Shown one piece after another: positions 1-8,257 of a stretch of DNA of 64,000 nucleotides (the first letter of the stretch is position 1; every line of letters begins with the position of its first letter). A model generated the notes under the pieces. The model was given only the letters and a program-made list of their open reading frames with translations, made no database searches and was not told the DNA's origin. The translations under genes and the position numbers were made by a program. The stretch lies in assembly GCA_945883845.1 (NCBI GenBank), contig CAMCYI010000002.1:1-64000 (forward strand). The letters run 5' to 3'. This DNA comes from Bacteriovorax stolpii (lineage in GTDB: Bacteria; Bdellovibrionota; Bacteriovoracia; Bacteriovoracales; Bacteriovoracaceae).

Positions 1-921
1 ATTATCGATCTTAACTACTACCCTGTAGAAGAAGCTCGTTACTCGAACATGAAAAACCGTCCGATCGGGATTGGCGTACAAGGACTCGCAGATGCATTCT
101 TCAAGATGCGTATGCCGTTCGAAGGCGCAGATGCACGTCGCATGAACAGAGAAATCTTCGAGACGATCTATTTCGCAGCTATTTCAGCTTCTGCTGACCT
201 TGCTAAAGAGCATGGTCACTACGAATCATATGAAGGCTCACCGGTCTCTCAGGGGATCCTCCAGCCAGATATGTGGGAAGTAAAAACAACTGATCGTTGG
301 GATTGGACGAGCCTCAGAGCTAAGATCAAGACTTACGGTGTTCGTAACTCTCTCCTGATGGCACCAATGCCGACAGCTTCAACGTCTCAGATCCTCGGTA
401 ACAACGAGTGTATCGAGCCCATTACTTCTAACATTTACACTCGTCGAGTTCTCTCAGGAGAATTCGCTGTGGTGAACAAGCATCTCGTCAGAGATCTGAT
501 CACGCTTGGACTCTGGAATGAAGAAATGAAAGACCGGATCATCGCTCACAATGGATCGGTTCAGTACATTCCAGAGATCCCAGCTGATATGAAAGAACTC
601 TACAAAACCGTCTGGGAAATTAAGCAAAAATCGATTCTTGAAATGGCCGCTGACCGTGGTGCATTCATCGATCAATCTCAATCTCTCAATATCCACATGG
701 AAGATACAAACTTCGGGAAACTCTCAAGCTTGCACTTCACCGCGTGGAAACTCGGTCTTAAAACAGGGATGTACTACCTCCGTACACGTCCGGCCGTAGA
801 CGCGATCAAGTTCACGATCAAAGAAACTGCGAAGAATGCAATGCCGTCGGCGGCAGAGCAGGCAGCAGCGATGATGTGCTCTCTGGATAATCCGGAAGCA
901 TGTGTGAGTTGCGGTTCTTAA
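1..921 (+). CDS. nrdA: Ribonucleoside-diphosphate reductase large subunit, 3' part
   Basis: This is the C-terminal ~306 residues of a class I ribonucleotide reductase alpha chain, which reduces NDPs to dNDPs in the cytoplasm. The frame is open from base 1, so the true start lies left of the window; the first ATG at 49 is internal. Family marks seen: the [17 protein letters not shown] stretch, [14 protein letters not shown], the Tyr-Tyr pair in GMYYLRTRP that carries the radical from the small subunit, and a C-terminal CVSCGS tail. The CxxC of that tail re-reduces the active site. The sequence is closer to the eukaryote-like NrdA branch than to E. coli NrdA. The catalytic NxCxE loop is upstream of the window. 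A strong terminator follows. Confidence 0.97.
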   Translation: MIDLNYYPVEEARYSNMKNRPIGIGVQGLADAFFKMRMPFEGADARRMNREIFETIYFAAISASADLAKEHGHYESYEGSPVSQGILQPDMWEVKTTDRWDWTSLRAKIKTYGVRNSLLMAPMPTASTSQILGNNECIEPITSNIYTRRVLSGEFAVVNKHLVRDLITLGLWNEEMKDRIIAHNGSVQYIPEIPADMKELYKTVWEIKQKSILEMAADRGAFIDQSQSLNIHMEDTNFGKLSSLHFTAWKLGLKTGMYYLRTRPAVDAIKFTIKETAKNAMPSAAEQAAAMMCSLDNPEACVSCGS

Positions 922-937
922 AGATTTTTAAAATGAG

Positions 938-966
938 AAGCCCCGGGTGACCGGGGCTTTTTTTTA
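938..966 (+). terminator. Rho-independent terminator of nrdA
   Basis: A 9-bp perfect stem AAGCCCCGG/CCGGGGCTT with loop GTGA is followed by a run of T. It starts 17 bp after the nrdA stop codon. Confidence 0.9.
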
Positions 967-1080
967 TTCAGATTTTTGAGATTGATTCGTGCTGGCAGGA
1001 AGTCGCTGATCTATTGGTGGTTTCACCACCTGGGCAACTCCAAAAACAACAACGGCAAGAAGTAATGCGATCATTTTCAT
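964..1080 (-). CDS. Small hydrophobic peptide, 38 aa (candidate)
   Basis: This ORF starts MKMIALLLAVVVFGVAQ and ends in a polar tail rich in Pro, Ser and Gln. The first 17 residues look like a signal peptide or a single membrane anchor. The upstream ribosome site is weak (GAAGAA-like), and the stop codon sits in the T-run of the nrdA terminator. No family is recognised. Calling it a gene rests only on the MK-plus-hydrophobic N-terminus and on filling an otherwise empty gap. Confidence 0.35.
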   Translation of the reverse strand: MKMIALLLAVVVFGVAQVVKPPIDQRLPASTNQSQKSE

Positions 1081-1116
1081 GGATCATTCTTCGGACCACT
1101 CGCCAGAAAACTTAAC

Positions 1117-1956
1117 TCAATATTGGAAGTTGTAACCCATGTCGGGACGACGGAGCTCCTGCGAGAGGCCTTCCAGGCGTTCAGGAATGGGCTGGTGAGG
1201 CAGAACCGGGAATAGGGTATTGTCCTGCTTCTTCTTGAATTTTAAGAGATTTCCCTCGGGAGAGAAGCTGATTTCGATGTCTTTTTTCCTCATCAGTGCC
1301 ATGGCGTCCCGAAACTCCATCACGAGCCCCTTAGAATAAATATTCACCACCGGCATGTCGGTATGGATTGAAAGTCCACCCGGCCTCAGAACCCGCATGA
1401 TCTCGTTCATGAGCTCAAACTTGTACTTTATGTATTTCATCGTGTTCTGAGTGAAGACGATATCAAACTTTTTCTCTTCGTAGGGTATGCGCTGGCCGAA
1501 ATCGAGATCCTGAAAGACGACATAAGGCAGGTGAACACTCTCCGCTTCGGCTTCTGTGTAGATGCCGAACTTGAGGGCCGTCAAAATGAAGCTTTCCCTG
1601 CGATAAAACGTGTGAGTTTTTTCTTTGTTAATGGCATAAAATTCGACGTCAGGAAAAAGTTTTTGTAGCTCAATCAAAACACGTCCGTTGCCGGCACCAA
1701 TTTCCATCACGCGGGTTTTATAACCCATCAGGCGATTGCGTTCCTGAACGTCGAGAATCAGATCCTCAAGCTTTGTCGGGGAGAGCTTAGCATCGAAGTC
1801 GGCCAGTGAGTGAGATCGCTCTTCGTTGTATTGAAGGTCTTTGTACTGATCCCAGTTCATGGAGCGAACGTTCGTTGTTTCTGTTTGAAAAAACATCGAA
1901 AGGCACAGGCCTATGATGGAAATGGAAATAAAGAGAAGAATGTTCCGAAGATGCAT
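1117..1956 (-). CDS. Membrane-anchored class I SAM-dependent methyltransferase
   Basis: This 279-residue protein has an N-terminal hydrophobic segment (about residues 4-22) that would serve as a signal anchor. A Rossmann methyltransferase domain follows. Motif I is VMEIGAGNGR (residues 83-92), and a later FDIVFTQNTMKYI plus MRVLRPGGL (about 188-196) is the usual post-I/motif III region. The substrate is not evident. An exported or membrane-tethered methyltransferase is unusual because SAM is cytoplasmic; the N-terminus could instead anchor the domain on the cytoplasmic face. It lies 3 bp downstream of the serine protease gene on the same strand, so the two are probably co-transcribed. Confidence 0.75.
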   Translation of the reverse strand: MHLRNILLFISISIIGLCLSMFFQTETTNVRSMNWDQYKDLQYNEERSHSLADFDAKLSPTKLEDLILDVQERNRLMGYKTRVMEIGAGNGRVLIELQKLFPDVEFYAINKEKTHTFYRRESFILTALKFGIYTEAEAESVHLPYVVFQDLDFGQRIPYEEKKFDIVFTQNTMKYIKYKFELMNEIMRVLRPGGLSIHTDMPVVNIYSKGLVMEFRDAMALMRKKDIEISFSPEGNLLKFKKKQDNTLFPVLPHQPIPERLEGLSQELRRPDMGYNFQY

Positions 1957-1959
1957 CCC

Positions 1960-2886
1960 TTATTCAATCACGGCTTCGTTGAATTGCTCAAGGGTTTCCG
2001 GATCATTTTTAAGAGCTTCGCGGGAGAGTTCGAGTATGCGCTCAACCCGAAGGGCAACGTTGTAGGTTGCGTCTCCGACCGGATTGATCACCGATGAGTC
2101 TTTGATATGACTTTGCTGTTTGACGAGACCGATCACAACACCTTCTTCGTCGAAGATAGCACCACCTGAATTTCCCTTCGTCGCAGGAGCATAGAAGAAC
2201 AGAGCATATGGATCATTGCCTTTCACTGGAATTTTCACACCACGGCCCTGACTCAGGTGGATTCCAAGACCCATGCTGTTTCCGATCACAGTAATGATGG
2301 CGTTTTCCACTTCGTCTTCTGTTGGTACATAAATCGCTCTGATTTTCACCGATGGCCCATCAGCAAGTTTCTTTTGGTCCTTGCAGAAAATCGGGCATGA
2401 AGGCTCAGAGGGTTTTACTTTGATGAGGCAGATGTCATCCGGGTTTTTACAGAAGATCACTTTCTCACAGGCATAAGACTTTCCGGATTTATCATGCACA
2501 CGGAAGTCATCACACTTAGTGAGATTGACTCTCGTCGGGTCAAGAACGTGCTGATTTGTGAGAACAAGGTTGTGACCGATATGAAAGGCCGTTCCCATAC
2601 GGAACTCTCCCTGGCCGCGATCTGATGGCTGCATTTTCAAAACCGGTGCGGCCAATTCTTTATAAGTGTTGAACACGTCCTGCTTCACGATTTGAAACGA
2701 TCCATTCTTTTTCAGGAGACCCAATGCCGTGTAGGTCGTCACGGGCACTTTCATGTCGCCATCTTTTTTCGTCGTTGCTGAGTAGATATCCAGCAGGGGC
2801 GTCACTGTCCGGGATGGATTGATTGAAGCGTTCCCACGAGCTATGAGCAGCAGACAAAGAGTAGTGAGGAGAAATGAAATTTTCAT
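1960..2886 (-). CDS. Secreted trypsin-like (V8/Glu-type fold) serine protease
   Basis: This 308-residue protein has a cleavable signal peptide (about residues 1-20). The chymotrypsin-fold triad is visible: His113 in LTNQHVLD, Asp151 in DDICLIKV, and Ser240 in TKGNSGGAIFD. The Cys-rich stretch around residues 125-168 could form disulfides, as expected for an exported enzyme. The layout matches bacterial trypsin-like peptidases of the S1B/HtrA-without-PDZ type. Substrate preference cannot be read from the sequence. The gene leads the two-gene unit with the downstream methyltransferase. Confidence 0.88.
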   Translation of the reverse strand: MKISFLLTTLCLLLIARGNASINPSRTVTPLLDIYSATTKKDGDMKVPVTTYTALGLLKKNGSFQIVKQDVFNTYKELAAPVLKMQPSDRGQGEFRMGTAFHIGHNLVLTNQHVLDPTRVNLTKCDDFRVHDKSGKSYACEKVIFCKNPDDICLIKVKPSEPSCPIFCKDQKKLADGPSVKIRAIYVPTEDEVENAIITVIGNSMGLGIHLSQGRGVKIPVKGNDPYALFFYAPATKGNSGGAIFDEEGVVIGLVKQQSHIKDSSVINPVGDATYNVALRVERILELSREALKNDPETLEQFNEAVIE

Positions 2887-2951
2887 GGCGCCTTTATATC
2901 GTGGAATGAGATTTTTATGACGATGCGCGTAAATTATTCATAAAACTTCCT

Positions 2952-2980
2952 TTGACAAGAAGCTGGGGACTTCCTAATAT
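2952..2980 (+). promoter_or_regulatory. Sigma-70-type promoter of the barrel gene at 3013
   Basis: A consensus TTGACA (2952-2957) is separated by exactly 17 bp from TAATAT (2975-2980), about 33 bp before the ATG. Only one of the 12 core bases departs from consensus. It is the best housekeeping promoter noticed in the window and suggests strong constitutive expression. Confidence 0.8.
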
Positions 2981-3012
2981 CCATTTAATATCAATACCTT
3001 AAAAGGATCCCC

Positions 3013-3462
3013 ATGAAAACTCTTCTGAGTCTTGCACTTCTCATGACTGCTTTGTGTGCTTTCGGAGCTGAAGGGGACATGGGTCTTGGTGCGATGGTGG
3101 GAGCTCCGACCGGAGTTTCGGCAAAGTACTGGCTTGATGGAAATAAAGCAGTCGATGCAGGTGCAGGTTTTTTTCCCGGTGGTCATTCTGATTTCACTCT
3201 TCATTCTGATTTTCTTCTCCATAGTGAAGGTGCTCTTGTCATGAATGATGTCCATCCACTTGATATTTACTTTGGTCTAGGTGGTCGTTTTAAATTCGCT
3301 GATGATATTCAGATTGGTGCGCGTGTACCGGTTGGGCTTGTGTACAAAACAGAAAACATGGGTTCAGATATGTTCGCTGAAGTCGCTCCGGTGATCGATT
3401 TCATCTCGCGCGTCGGTGTTGACCTTAACGTTTTAGTCGGAGCGCGTTACTATTTTCGTTAA
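3013..3462 (+). CDS. Small outer-membrane beta-barrel-like protein
   Basis: This 149-residue exported protein has a signal peptide ending near CAFGA. The mature chain alternates polar and hydrophobic residues with glycines (LGAMVGAPTGVSAKYWL, IYFGLGGRFKF, IGARVPVGLVY) and ends with aromatic residues (ARYYFR). This pattern suits a small eight-stranded-type barrel or periplasmic beta-sandwich. No enzymatic motif is seen. It has the strong promoter at 2952-2980 and an AGGATCCCC-like ribosome site. No named family is claimed. Confidence 0.7.
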   Translation: MKTLLSLALLMTALCAFGAEGDMGLGAMVGAPTGVSAKYWLDGNKAVDAGAGFFPGGHSDFTLHSDFLLHSEGALVMNDVHPLDIYFGLGGRFKFADDIQIGARVPVGLVYKTENMGSDMFAEVAPVIDFISRVGVDLNVLVGARYYFR

Positions 3463-3610
3463 GAGATTGTAATGAAAATTAATTTCCTTACACATGAAAG
3501 TCAAACAATGTCAGAATCTATCAGCTCATAGAGATTATCTATTTCCCCTCCGTACAAAATAGTGCGATAAATGAATTAAGTATTTCAATAAATTTTCATT
3601 GGAGGTTTCT

Positions 3611-3745
3611 ATGAAAACTCTTATTTTAACAGCACTCGTTATCGTTTTTGGCGCACAGATTGGATCTGCTTTCGCAGGGACAGAATGTCACCAATGTCAC
3701 AACACGGATTCAACTCAGATTCGTATTGTTCGTGAATTTAAGTAG
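3611..3745 (+). CDS. Exported 44-aa peptide with a CxxCH heme-binding-type motif
   Basis: The ORF is preceded by a good ribosome site (TTGGAGGT, 5-bp spacing) and followed 10 bp later by a terminator, so it looks like a self-contained small gene. Residues 1-22 are a signal peptide ending in SAFA, an AxA-type cleavage site. The predicted mature peptide is only ~22 residues and carries CHQCH (residues 26-30), the signature for covalent heme c attachment. No Met or His clearly positioned as distal heme ligand is seen. It could be a minimal c-type cytochrome, a metal-binding peptide, or a decayed gene. Confidence 0.65.
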   Translation: MKTLILTALVIVFGAQIGSAFAGTECHQCHNTDSTQIRIVREFK

Positions 3746-3755
3746 TACAAAAGTT

Positions 3756-3779
3756 AAGGGGCCAAAATGGCCCCTTTTT
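3756..3779. terminator. Terminator after the CxxCH peptide gene
   Basis: A 9-bp perfect stem AAGGGGCCA/TGGCCCCTT with a 3-nt loop is followed by TTT. The A-rich left arm could also help end the convergent gene at 3803. Confidence 0.85.
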
Positions 3780-3802
3780 CTCATTGCTGCTTTATTGGGA
3801 AT

Positions 3803-4384
3803 CTATTCGATCTTGATGTTCTCTTTGATTGAAACTTTCTCAGTATAGATTTCAGAAATTCTTATTTCTCCACCGAGATTTTCTTCCACAGCTTCTTTGC
3901 CTTTCTTCATGGGATTTACTCTCACTGAATAGTCGGCCTCAAATTTCAAAAGGCCTTTAGGCCCTCTGAGTATTCCATTTCTCATTTCAAGATTCACGAC
4001 AGGCCTTGTTTCAAAAGTTGCTGCAATTTTATTTTCGGTTTCAATGCGCTTGTAGGAATCAAGATGTCTCAGATCAAGGTTTGCTGGAAAAGTTTTGAAG
4101 ACCATGGGCTCTATGATTCCCTGAAGATCACAGCCTTCTTTGTACGCGTAAGTCAGCCGAGGCTTCTCTTTCATGAGAAGAACATCCATCCACTTAACCT
4201 TGTGCTTTTCACATCCATTGACACGAAAATCACCCAGCTCCTTGGGGAGAGTCTTGTCTCCGCCTGGAATCAGGGGCCGCATGAGGGATTTTATAGTTTT
4301 CTTCGCCTCGGCGATTTCCTTCTCCGTGGCCCCGTGGAGTGAGAGAGAAAGGCCCATCAATAAGAAAGATATGAGTTTTAACAT
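3803..4384 (-). CDS. Secreted protein of unknown function, 193 aa
   Basis: It has a signal peptide (MLKLISFLLMGLSLSLHGA). The mature chain is lysine- and glutamate-rich. Two cysteines (in VNGCEKHKVKW and KEGCDLQG) could form a disulfide. No motif or family is recognised. The predicted secondary structure by eye is mixed beta, with hydrophobic strands such as FEADYSVRVNP. Upstream is a good ribosome site (AAGGAGAC). The gene stands alone and converges on the terminator at 3756-3779. Confidence 0.65.
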   Translation of the reverse strand: MLKLISFLLMGLSLSLHGATEKEIAEAKKTIKSLMRPLIPGGDKTLPKELGDFRVNGCEKHKVKWMDVLLMKEKPRLTYAYKEGCDLQGIIEPMVFKTFPANLDLRHLDSYKRIETENKIAATFETRPVVNLEMRNGILRGPKGLLKFEADYSVRVNPMKKGKEAVEENLGGEIRISEIYTEKVSIKENIKIE

Positions 4385-4493
4385 AGTGTCTCCTTCTAAA
4401 GAGCATAATCAATGAGTGCTTATGTTAACCTAAATTCTATCTAAAGCCCTCTAAGTTGAGGGGCAAAAACGAAGAAATCGGGTATTATGCGTT

Positions 4494-5240
4494 ATGGACG
4501 AAAATCTCTTACTACATAAATGCATCCTGATCGTAGATGATGAAAATGATCTACGTGATATCGTCGCGAGTGAATTTGATTTCATGGGCGCGAAAGTATT
4601 CCAGGCAGAAAACATCTCCGTTGCTCAGAAGCTCTTTCAGGAAAACGACATTGACCTGATCGTTTCAGATATTCGTATGCCAGGTGGTACAGGCATCGAT
4701 CTTCTCGATAACCTGAAAAAGAAAAATGTTTCACAACCGCCAGTGATTCTCATTACAGGTTTTGCAGATATCTCTGTGGAAGATGCGTTTGATAAAGGGG
4801 CCGAGGCCCTGATGAGCAAGCCTTTCAAGCTAGATGATCTTATCGAGCAGGCCGTGCGATTCACGAGTCCCAAGGCGGATCGTTTTCTGGAAAAAAAAGA
4901 GAACCTCGAGCAATTAAATTACGTCTCAGACAAAACGATTGCTGAAGCTATCCTCGCCAATGAATTTCTGGTCGGTCGGGGAGGCGTTTCAGGTTTCTTC
5001 GAACTTAAAGGTAAGCGAGTTGATGTAGGCCAGTCTTATCACTTCACATTTACGTTTTCAGACGCTGTCCTGGATGGCTCTGTTATTTGTCGCTGGAAAA
5101 AGGTCATCGATGGAAATGACAATATGACAGCACTTGGACTGGAATTTCAGGGTCTCGACGACAGCAGTCTCAAGACCCTCGAAAAAATCTGGGACAAGGT
5201 TTCAGTGAGAGCATTCATCCCCGCCCTTCATCAAAAATAA
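4494..5240 (+). CDS. Response regulator with PilZ output domain
   Basis: Residues ~8-125 form a receiver domain: acidic pair Asp15/Asp16 in LIVDDEND, phosphoacceptor Asp59 in IVSDIRMPGG, Thr88 in ILITG and Lys109 in MSKPF are all present. The C-terminal ~100 residues look like a PilZ domain (ending LGLEFQGLDDSS), a fold that often binds c-di-GMP and controls motility or surface behaviour. The usual RxxxR of c-di-GMP binders is not clear, so ligand binding is uncertain. No histidine kinase is adjacent; the partner may be encoded elsewhere. Confidence 0.85.
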   Translation: MDENLLLHKCILIVDDENDLRDIVASEFDFMGAKVFQAENISVAQKLFQENDIDLIVSDIRMPGGTGIDLLDNLKKKNVSQPPVILITGFADISVEDAFDKGAEALMSKPFKLDDLIEQAVRFTSPKADRFLEKKENLEQLNYVSDKTIAEAILANEFLVGRGGVSGFFELKGKRVDVGQSYHFTFTFSDAVLDGSVICRWKKVIDGNDNMTALGLEFQGLDDSSLKTLEKIWDKVSVRAFIPALHQK

Positions 5241-5243
5241 AAA

Positions 5244-5792
5244 TCAGTTTCTCAGCCAGTGACAAGTGTATCCTCCGGGATTTTTCTGGAGGTAGTCCTG
5301 ATGATATTCTTCAGCAGGATAAAACTTCGTTGCCGGAAGTACCTGAGTGACTATGGGCTTCGGCCACTTCTTAGATGAGTTTGTTCTTTCAATCATTTCT
5401 TCTGCAACTCGTTTCTGTTCTGGTGAGTGATAAAAAATCACAGAGCGATACTGCGTGCCTTTATCGTTACCTTGCTGATTGACAGTAGTCGGGTCGTGCA
5501 TGCGGAAGAAGTATCCGAGGACTTCGGAGTAGCTCAGAACTGCCGGATCGAATTCGATCTCGACACTTTCAGCGTGATTACTTGTTCCGAGTTTTACGAT
5601 TTCATATTTTGGATTCTCAACTTTTCCACCTGTATATCCGACTACCGTTTTCGATACACCTTTAATTGATCTCAGAATTTCTTCCATACCCCAGAAGCAT
5701 CCTCCGGCAAGTGTCGCAGTTTCTGTTTTCATCGTTTTCGCCTCCGTTAAAAAACTTATCATCAGTGTCAAGCCGAGCATGATTTTCATCAT
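5244..5792 (-). CDS. msrA: Peptide-methionine (S)-S-oxide reductase, exported form
   Basis: MsrA repairs oxidised methionine with thiol reductants. The catalytic Cys32 sits in GGCFWGMEEILR, followed by the family blocks VGYTGG, HAESVEIEFDP, YFFRMHDPTT and YHQDYLQKNP. An N-terminal hydrophobic leader (residues 1-19, MMKIMLGLTLMISFLTEA) suggests export, so the enzyme would protect envelope proteins. The gene is divergent from ahpCD, which fits a shared oxidative-stress control region. It ends 3 bp from the convergent REC-PilZ gene. Confidence 0.95.
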   Translation of the reverse strand: MMKIMLGLTLMISFLTEAKTMKTETATLAGGCFWGMEEILRSIKGVSKTVVGYTGGKVENPKYEIVKLGTSNHAESVEIEFDPAVLSYSEVLGYFFRMHDPTTVNQQGNDKGTQYRSVIFYHSPEQKRVAEEMIERTNSSKKWPKPIVTQVLPATKFYPAEEYHQDYLQKNPGGYTCHWLRN

Positions 5793-5815
5793 AAATTCCC
5801 TTGGTTACGGGGTCC

Positions 5816-5830
5816 ATAGATTTTCTCTAT
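5816..5830. promoter_or_regulatory. Possible OxyR-like half-operator between msrA and ahpC
   Basis: The sequence ATAG-N7-CTAT is one exact half of the ATAG/CTAT spacing known for OxyR sites. It lies 24 bp upstream of msrA and about 90 bp upstream of ahpC. The expected second half 7 bp further right (5838-5852) does not match well. Assignment is inference from spacing and from the peroxide-stress genes on both sides. Confidence 0.35.
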
Positions 5831-5920
5831 CAGACATTCGAGATTATCGATTTTTCAAAAATTATGAACAGGGCGATAGTGAATGTAAGACATGAAAGCA
5901 AAAATCAAAGGAGCATTCAT

Positions 5921-6454
5921 ATGTTAGGTATAGGTAAAAAATTTCCCGACTTCAATTTGAAAGGGGTCGTTTCTACAGACCTTAAAAACGCATTCACTGA
6001 TATCCATTCTAAATCCTACGAAGGAAAATGGCTTGTGGTCTTTTTCTATCCGAAAGATTTCACTTTTGTTTGTCCTACAGAGATCAAAGGTTTCGGTGAT
6101 CTCAACAAGGATTTCAAGGATCGTGATACTCAGGTACTGGCCGTGTCAACGGACTCAGAGTTCGTCCATCTGGCATGGAAACAAAATCACAAAGATCTCA
6201 CCAATCTTCCATTCCCGATGCTCTCGGATATCCGCCGCGATCTTTCAACACAGCTTGGAATTCTTGACGAAGAACTCGTTGCCCAGCGTGCAACTTATGT
6301 CGTTGATCCAGGCGGAGTGATCCGTTTTGTATCTGTGAACGACGGAAGTGTTGGACGTAATCCGAAAGAAGTACTGCGTGTGCTGGATGCTCTTCAGACT
6401 GATGAGCTCTGTCCATGTAACTGGCAAAAAGGCGAAGACACGATTCATCTTTAA
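5921..6454 (+). CDS. ahpC: Alkyl hydroperoxide reductase-type 2-Cys peroxiredoxin
   Basis: This 177-residue peroxiredoxin reduces peroxides. The peroxidatic Cys51 is in DFTFVCPTEI, and the C-terminal CPC (residues 164-166, ELCPCNWQKGE) supplies the resolving cysteine. The ATG at 5921 is chosen because AAAGGAG precedes it at good spacing and the conserved domain begins at once (MLGIGKKFPDFNL). The open frame extends further upstream but without a ribosome site. It is followed 9 bp later by ahpD, matching AhpC/AhpD systems where AhpD recycles AhpC. Confidence 0.95.
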   Translation: MLGIGKKFPDFNLKGVVSTDLKNAFTDIHSKSYEGKWLVVFFYPKDFTFVCPTEIKGFGDLNKDFKDRDTQVLAVSTDSEFVHLAWKQNHKDLTNLPFPMLSDIRRDLSTQLGILDEELVAQRATYVVDPGGVIRFVSVNDGSVGRNPKEVLRVLDALQTDELCPCNWQKGEDTIHL

Positions 6455-6463
6455 GGAGTTTTT

Positions 6464-6994
6464 ATGAGCATCGAAATTTTAAAGGACCTGGTGAAAGATT
6501 ATGGAAAAGATATTCGCATTAATCTCGAGTCTGTTCTTTCCTCCGAAGGCGCTCCTGGTCTTAGTCAGACCCAGATTTACGGAACCTTCCTCGCATCGGC
6601 CTATGCGACCAAAAACGAGAAACTTAAGAGTCTCGCAGAGGAAATCGTGAAGGGCCATATCACTTCGGAAGAAATCGAAGGAGTGAAGGCCGCTGCGACA
6701 ATCATGGCGATGAATAACGTTTATTACCGCTACCTGCACCTTCTCGAAGGGCAGGATGATCTGAAAAAATTACCTGCAAAACTGCGGATGACCGTTATTG
6801 GTAAGCCGGGGATTGAGAAGATTAATTTCGAGCTCTACTCCCTGGCCATCTCGGCCGTCGAAGGGTGCGGCATGTGTATCAATGCCCATGTCCATGAAAT
6901 TCAAAAGGCCGGTGTTGAGAATGTCGGTATTCAGTCTGCCATCCGTATTGCCTCTGTGGCGAATGCCGCAGGCCAGGCGCTCCTGATCGGTTAA
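6464..6994 (+). CDS. ahpD: Alkylhydroperoxidase D-like protein
   Basis: This 176-residue carboxymuconolactone decarboxylase-fold protein carries the redox motif EGCGMCINAHVHEI (Cys135, Cys138, His142). AhpD-type proteins use this motif as a thiol-disulfide exchanger that reduces AhpC. It is translated from an AAGGAG site 9 bp after ahpC, so the pair is an operon. Length and motif spacing match full-length AhpD. Downstream there is a G-rich/C-rich inverted stretch (around 7002-7026) but no clear T-run. Confidence 0.93.
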   Translation: MSIEILKDLVKDYGKDIRINLESVLSSEGAPGLSQTQIYGTFLASAYATKNEKLKSLAEEIVKGHITSEEIEGVKAAATIMAMNNVYYRYLHLLEGQDDLKKLPAKLRMTVIGKPGIEKINFELYSLAISAVEGCGMCINAHVHEIQKAGVENVGIQSAIRIASVANAAGQALLIG

Positions 6995-7125
6995 TCATTA
7001 TGTGGGGGAGGGAGTAACAACTTTCCCCCCTTGTAATTTCCGCCCTTGTTTTTTGATATTTTCCAATCGCACCCGGAATTTTGGTAATAATAGAGCAAAG
7101 TAATTACCATCAATAAAGGGTCGTC

Positions 7126-8175
7126 ATGAAAAAGCTTATTCTCCTTGCTGGAGCACTTTCACTTTCCATGAGTGCCTTCGCTGCTGATCTCACCATCAAT
7201 GCAGGTGAGTTTGGAATCGGCAAGTTTCATAGAAAAGACAATAAGGTGAATGCTTACGACAAAAATAATGCCTGGACTCCGTTTATTCTTCCGGAAGGAG
7301 TTTCAACGAAAGAAGCTTACGTAATGAAAACGGATGAGGATTCGTACACCATCCTCTTCACGAACCTCGAAGAACTTCTGGTGAAAATGGTTGAGCTCTC
7401 TACGACGACTGGTAAAAAAATTGGTGTACTCAATCTGAATGCCCACGGTCTTCCGGGTGGCATGTGGTTCCCGAAAGACGCGAAGACACGTGATTCTGCT
7501 GAGTGCAAGAGCTGGCGAGATGCCGCTTCTAACTCAGACGATGATAACTACAACCAATATTATTCAGCTATCGGCAAAGAAGATATCGATCAGATGAACC
7601 AGCTCTCGATGAGTGCTCGCATTCCTTCTTATAACTGCCTCACTGGCCTTAATGAGTGGACAGCGATCGTGGCAAAAGTGCCGGCCATCAAAGCAAAACT
7701 TGCTTCAGATGCTCAGGTCCACATGCTCTCTTGTGTCGTTGGTAAAGGGACTCTTGGCAACTCATACACCGTAGGCCTTGCTAAACTTCTTTTCCCGAAA
7801 CCTGAGAAACAACAGGTTCAGACTTCAGTTAAATTTGGTCTGGGTGATTGGTCAATGGGCGAAGGCATGGGATTCTGGGACTTTGAAAGTGATGAACAGC
7901 TTGAGCGCGATAATGCGGGATACCCTGTGAACCGTCGTGATTCAGATATCGCCCAGACCGGGGACATCCGTGTGGCCCAGGCCACTCTCGGAGTTATGAA
8001 GTCTGGTATGATCAAAGATGTGAACTTCATGTTGCTCACACCGGACTCAAGAGTTGTGGCCATCGCTGCCCCTGTTAAAGCAAAAGCAAAACGTGCGAAA
8101 GGTGCTGAAGCCGCGATCCCACTTCCGAAATCTATCCGTGTTCCGGGGACGAATGTTTACCTCAACCTGAAATAA
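7126..8175 (+). CDS. Secreted protein with a caspase-like His/Cys pattern
   Basis: This 349-residue protein has a signal peptide (cleavage after SAFAA, residue ~20). Two blocks stand out: VLNLNAHGLPGGMWF (His107-Gly108 after a hydrophobic strand) and VHMLSCVVGKG (Cys203 after the next strand). A strand-HG...strand-C arrangement is characteristic of clan CD folds (caspase, clostripain, DUF4347-like, C80). Assignment is inference; overall family membership is not recognised. A 7-bp inverted repeat TGGTAAT/ATTACCA lies 17-44 bp before the start, around the likely promoter. A strong terminator follows. Confidence 0.7.
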   Translation: MKKLILLAGALSLSMSAFAADLTINAGEFGIGKFHRKDNKVNAYDKNNAWTPFILPEGVSTKEAYVMKTDEDSYTILFTNLEELLVKMVELSTTTGKKIGVLNLNAHGLPGGMWFPKDAKTRDSAECKSWRDAASNSDDDNYNQYYSAIGKEDIDQMNQLSMSARIPSYNCLTGLNEWTAIVAKVPAIKAKLASDAQVHMLSCVVGKGTLGNSYTVGLAKLLFPKPEKQQVQTSVKFGLGDWSMGEGMGFWDFESDEQLERDNAGYPVNRRDSDIAQTGDIRVAQATLGVMKSGMIKDVNFMLLTPDSRVVAIAAPVKAKAKRAKGAEAAIPLPKSIRVPGTNVYLNLK

Positions 8176-8185
8176 ATTTTTCCGC

Positions 8186-8222
8186 AAGGGCCCGGAGGGA
8201 AACTTCCGGGCCCTTTTTTTTT
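8186..8222 (+). terminator. Strong terminator
   Basis: An 11-bp perfect stem (AAGGGCCCGGA paired with TCCGGGCCCTT) with an 8-nt loop is followed by nine T. It closes the transcription unit of the secreted His/Cys protein. Confidence 0.92.
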
Positions 8223-8257
8223 GCCCACCTTCGATACTTCGTTGTTATAATTTTCAT

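Noticed and set aside
391..420. Reading NNECIEP as the NrdA active-site cysteine motif
   Set aside because: In eukaryote-like NrdA the catalytic NxCxE loop is further upstream; this block (usually NNESIEP) is a separate conserved segment.
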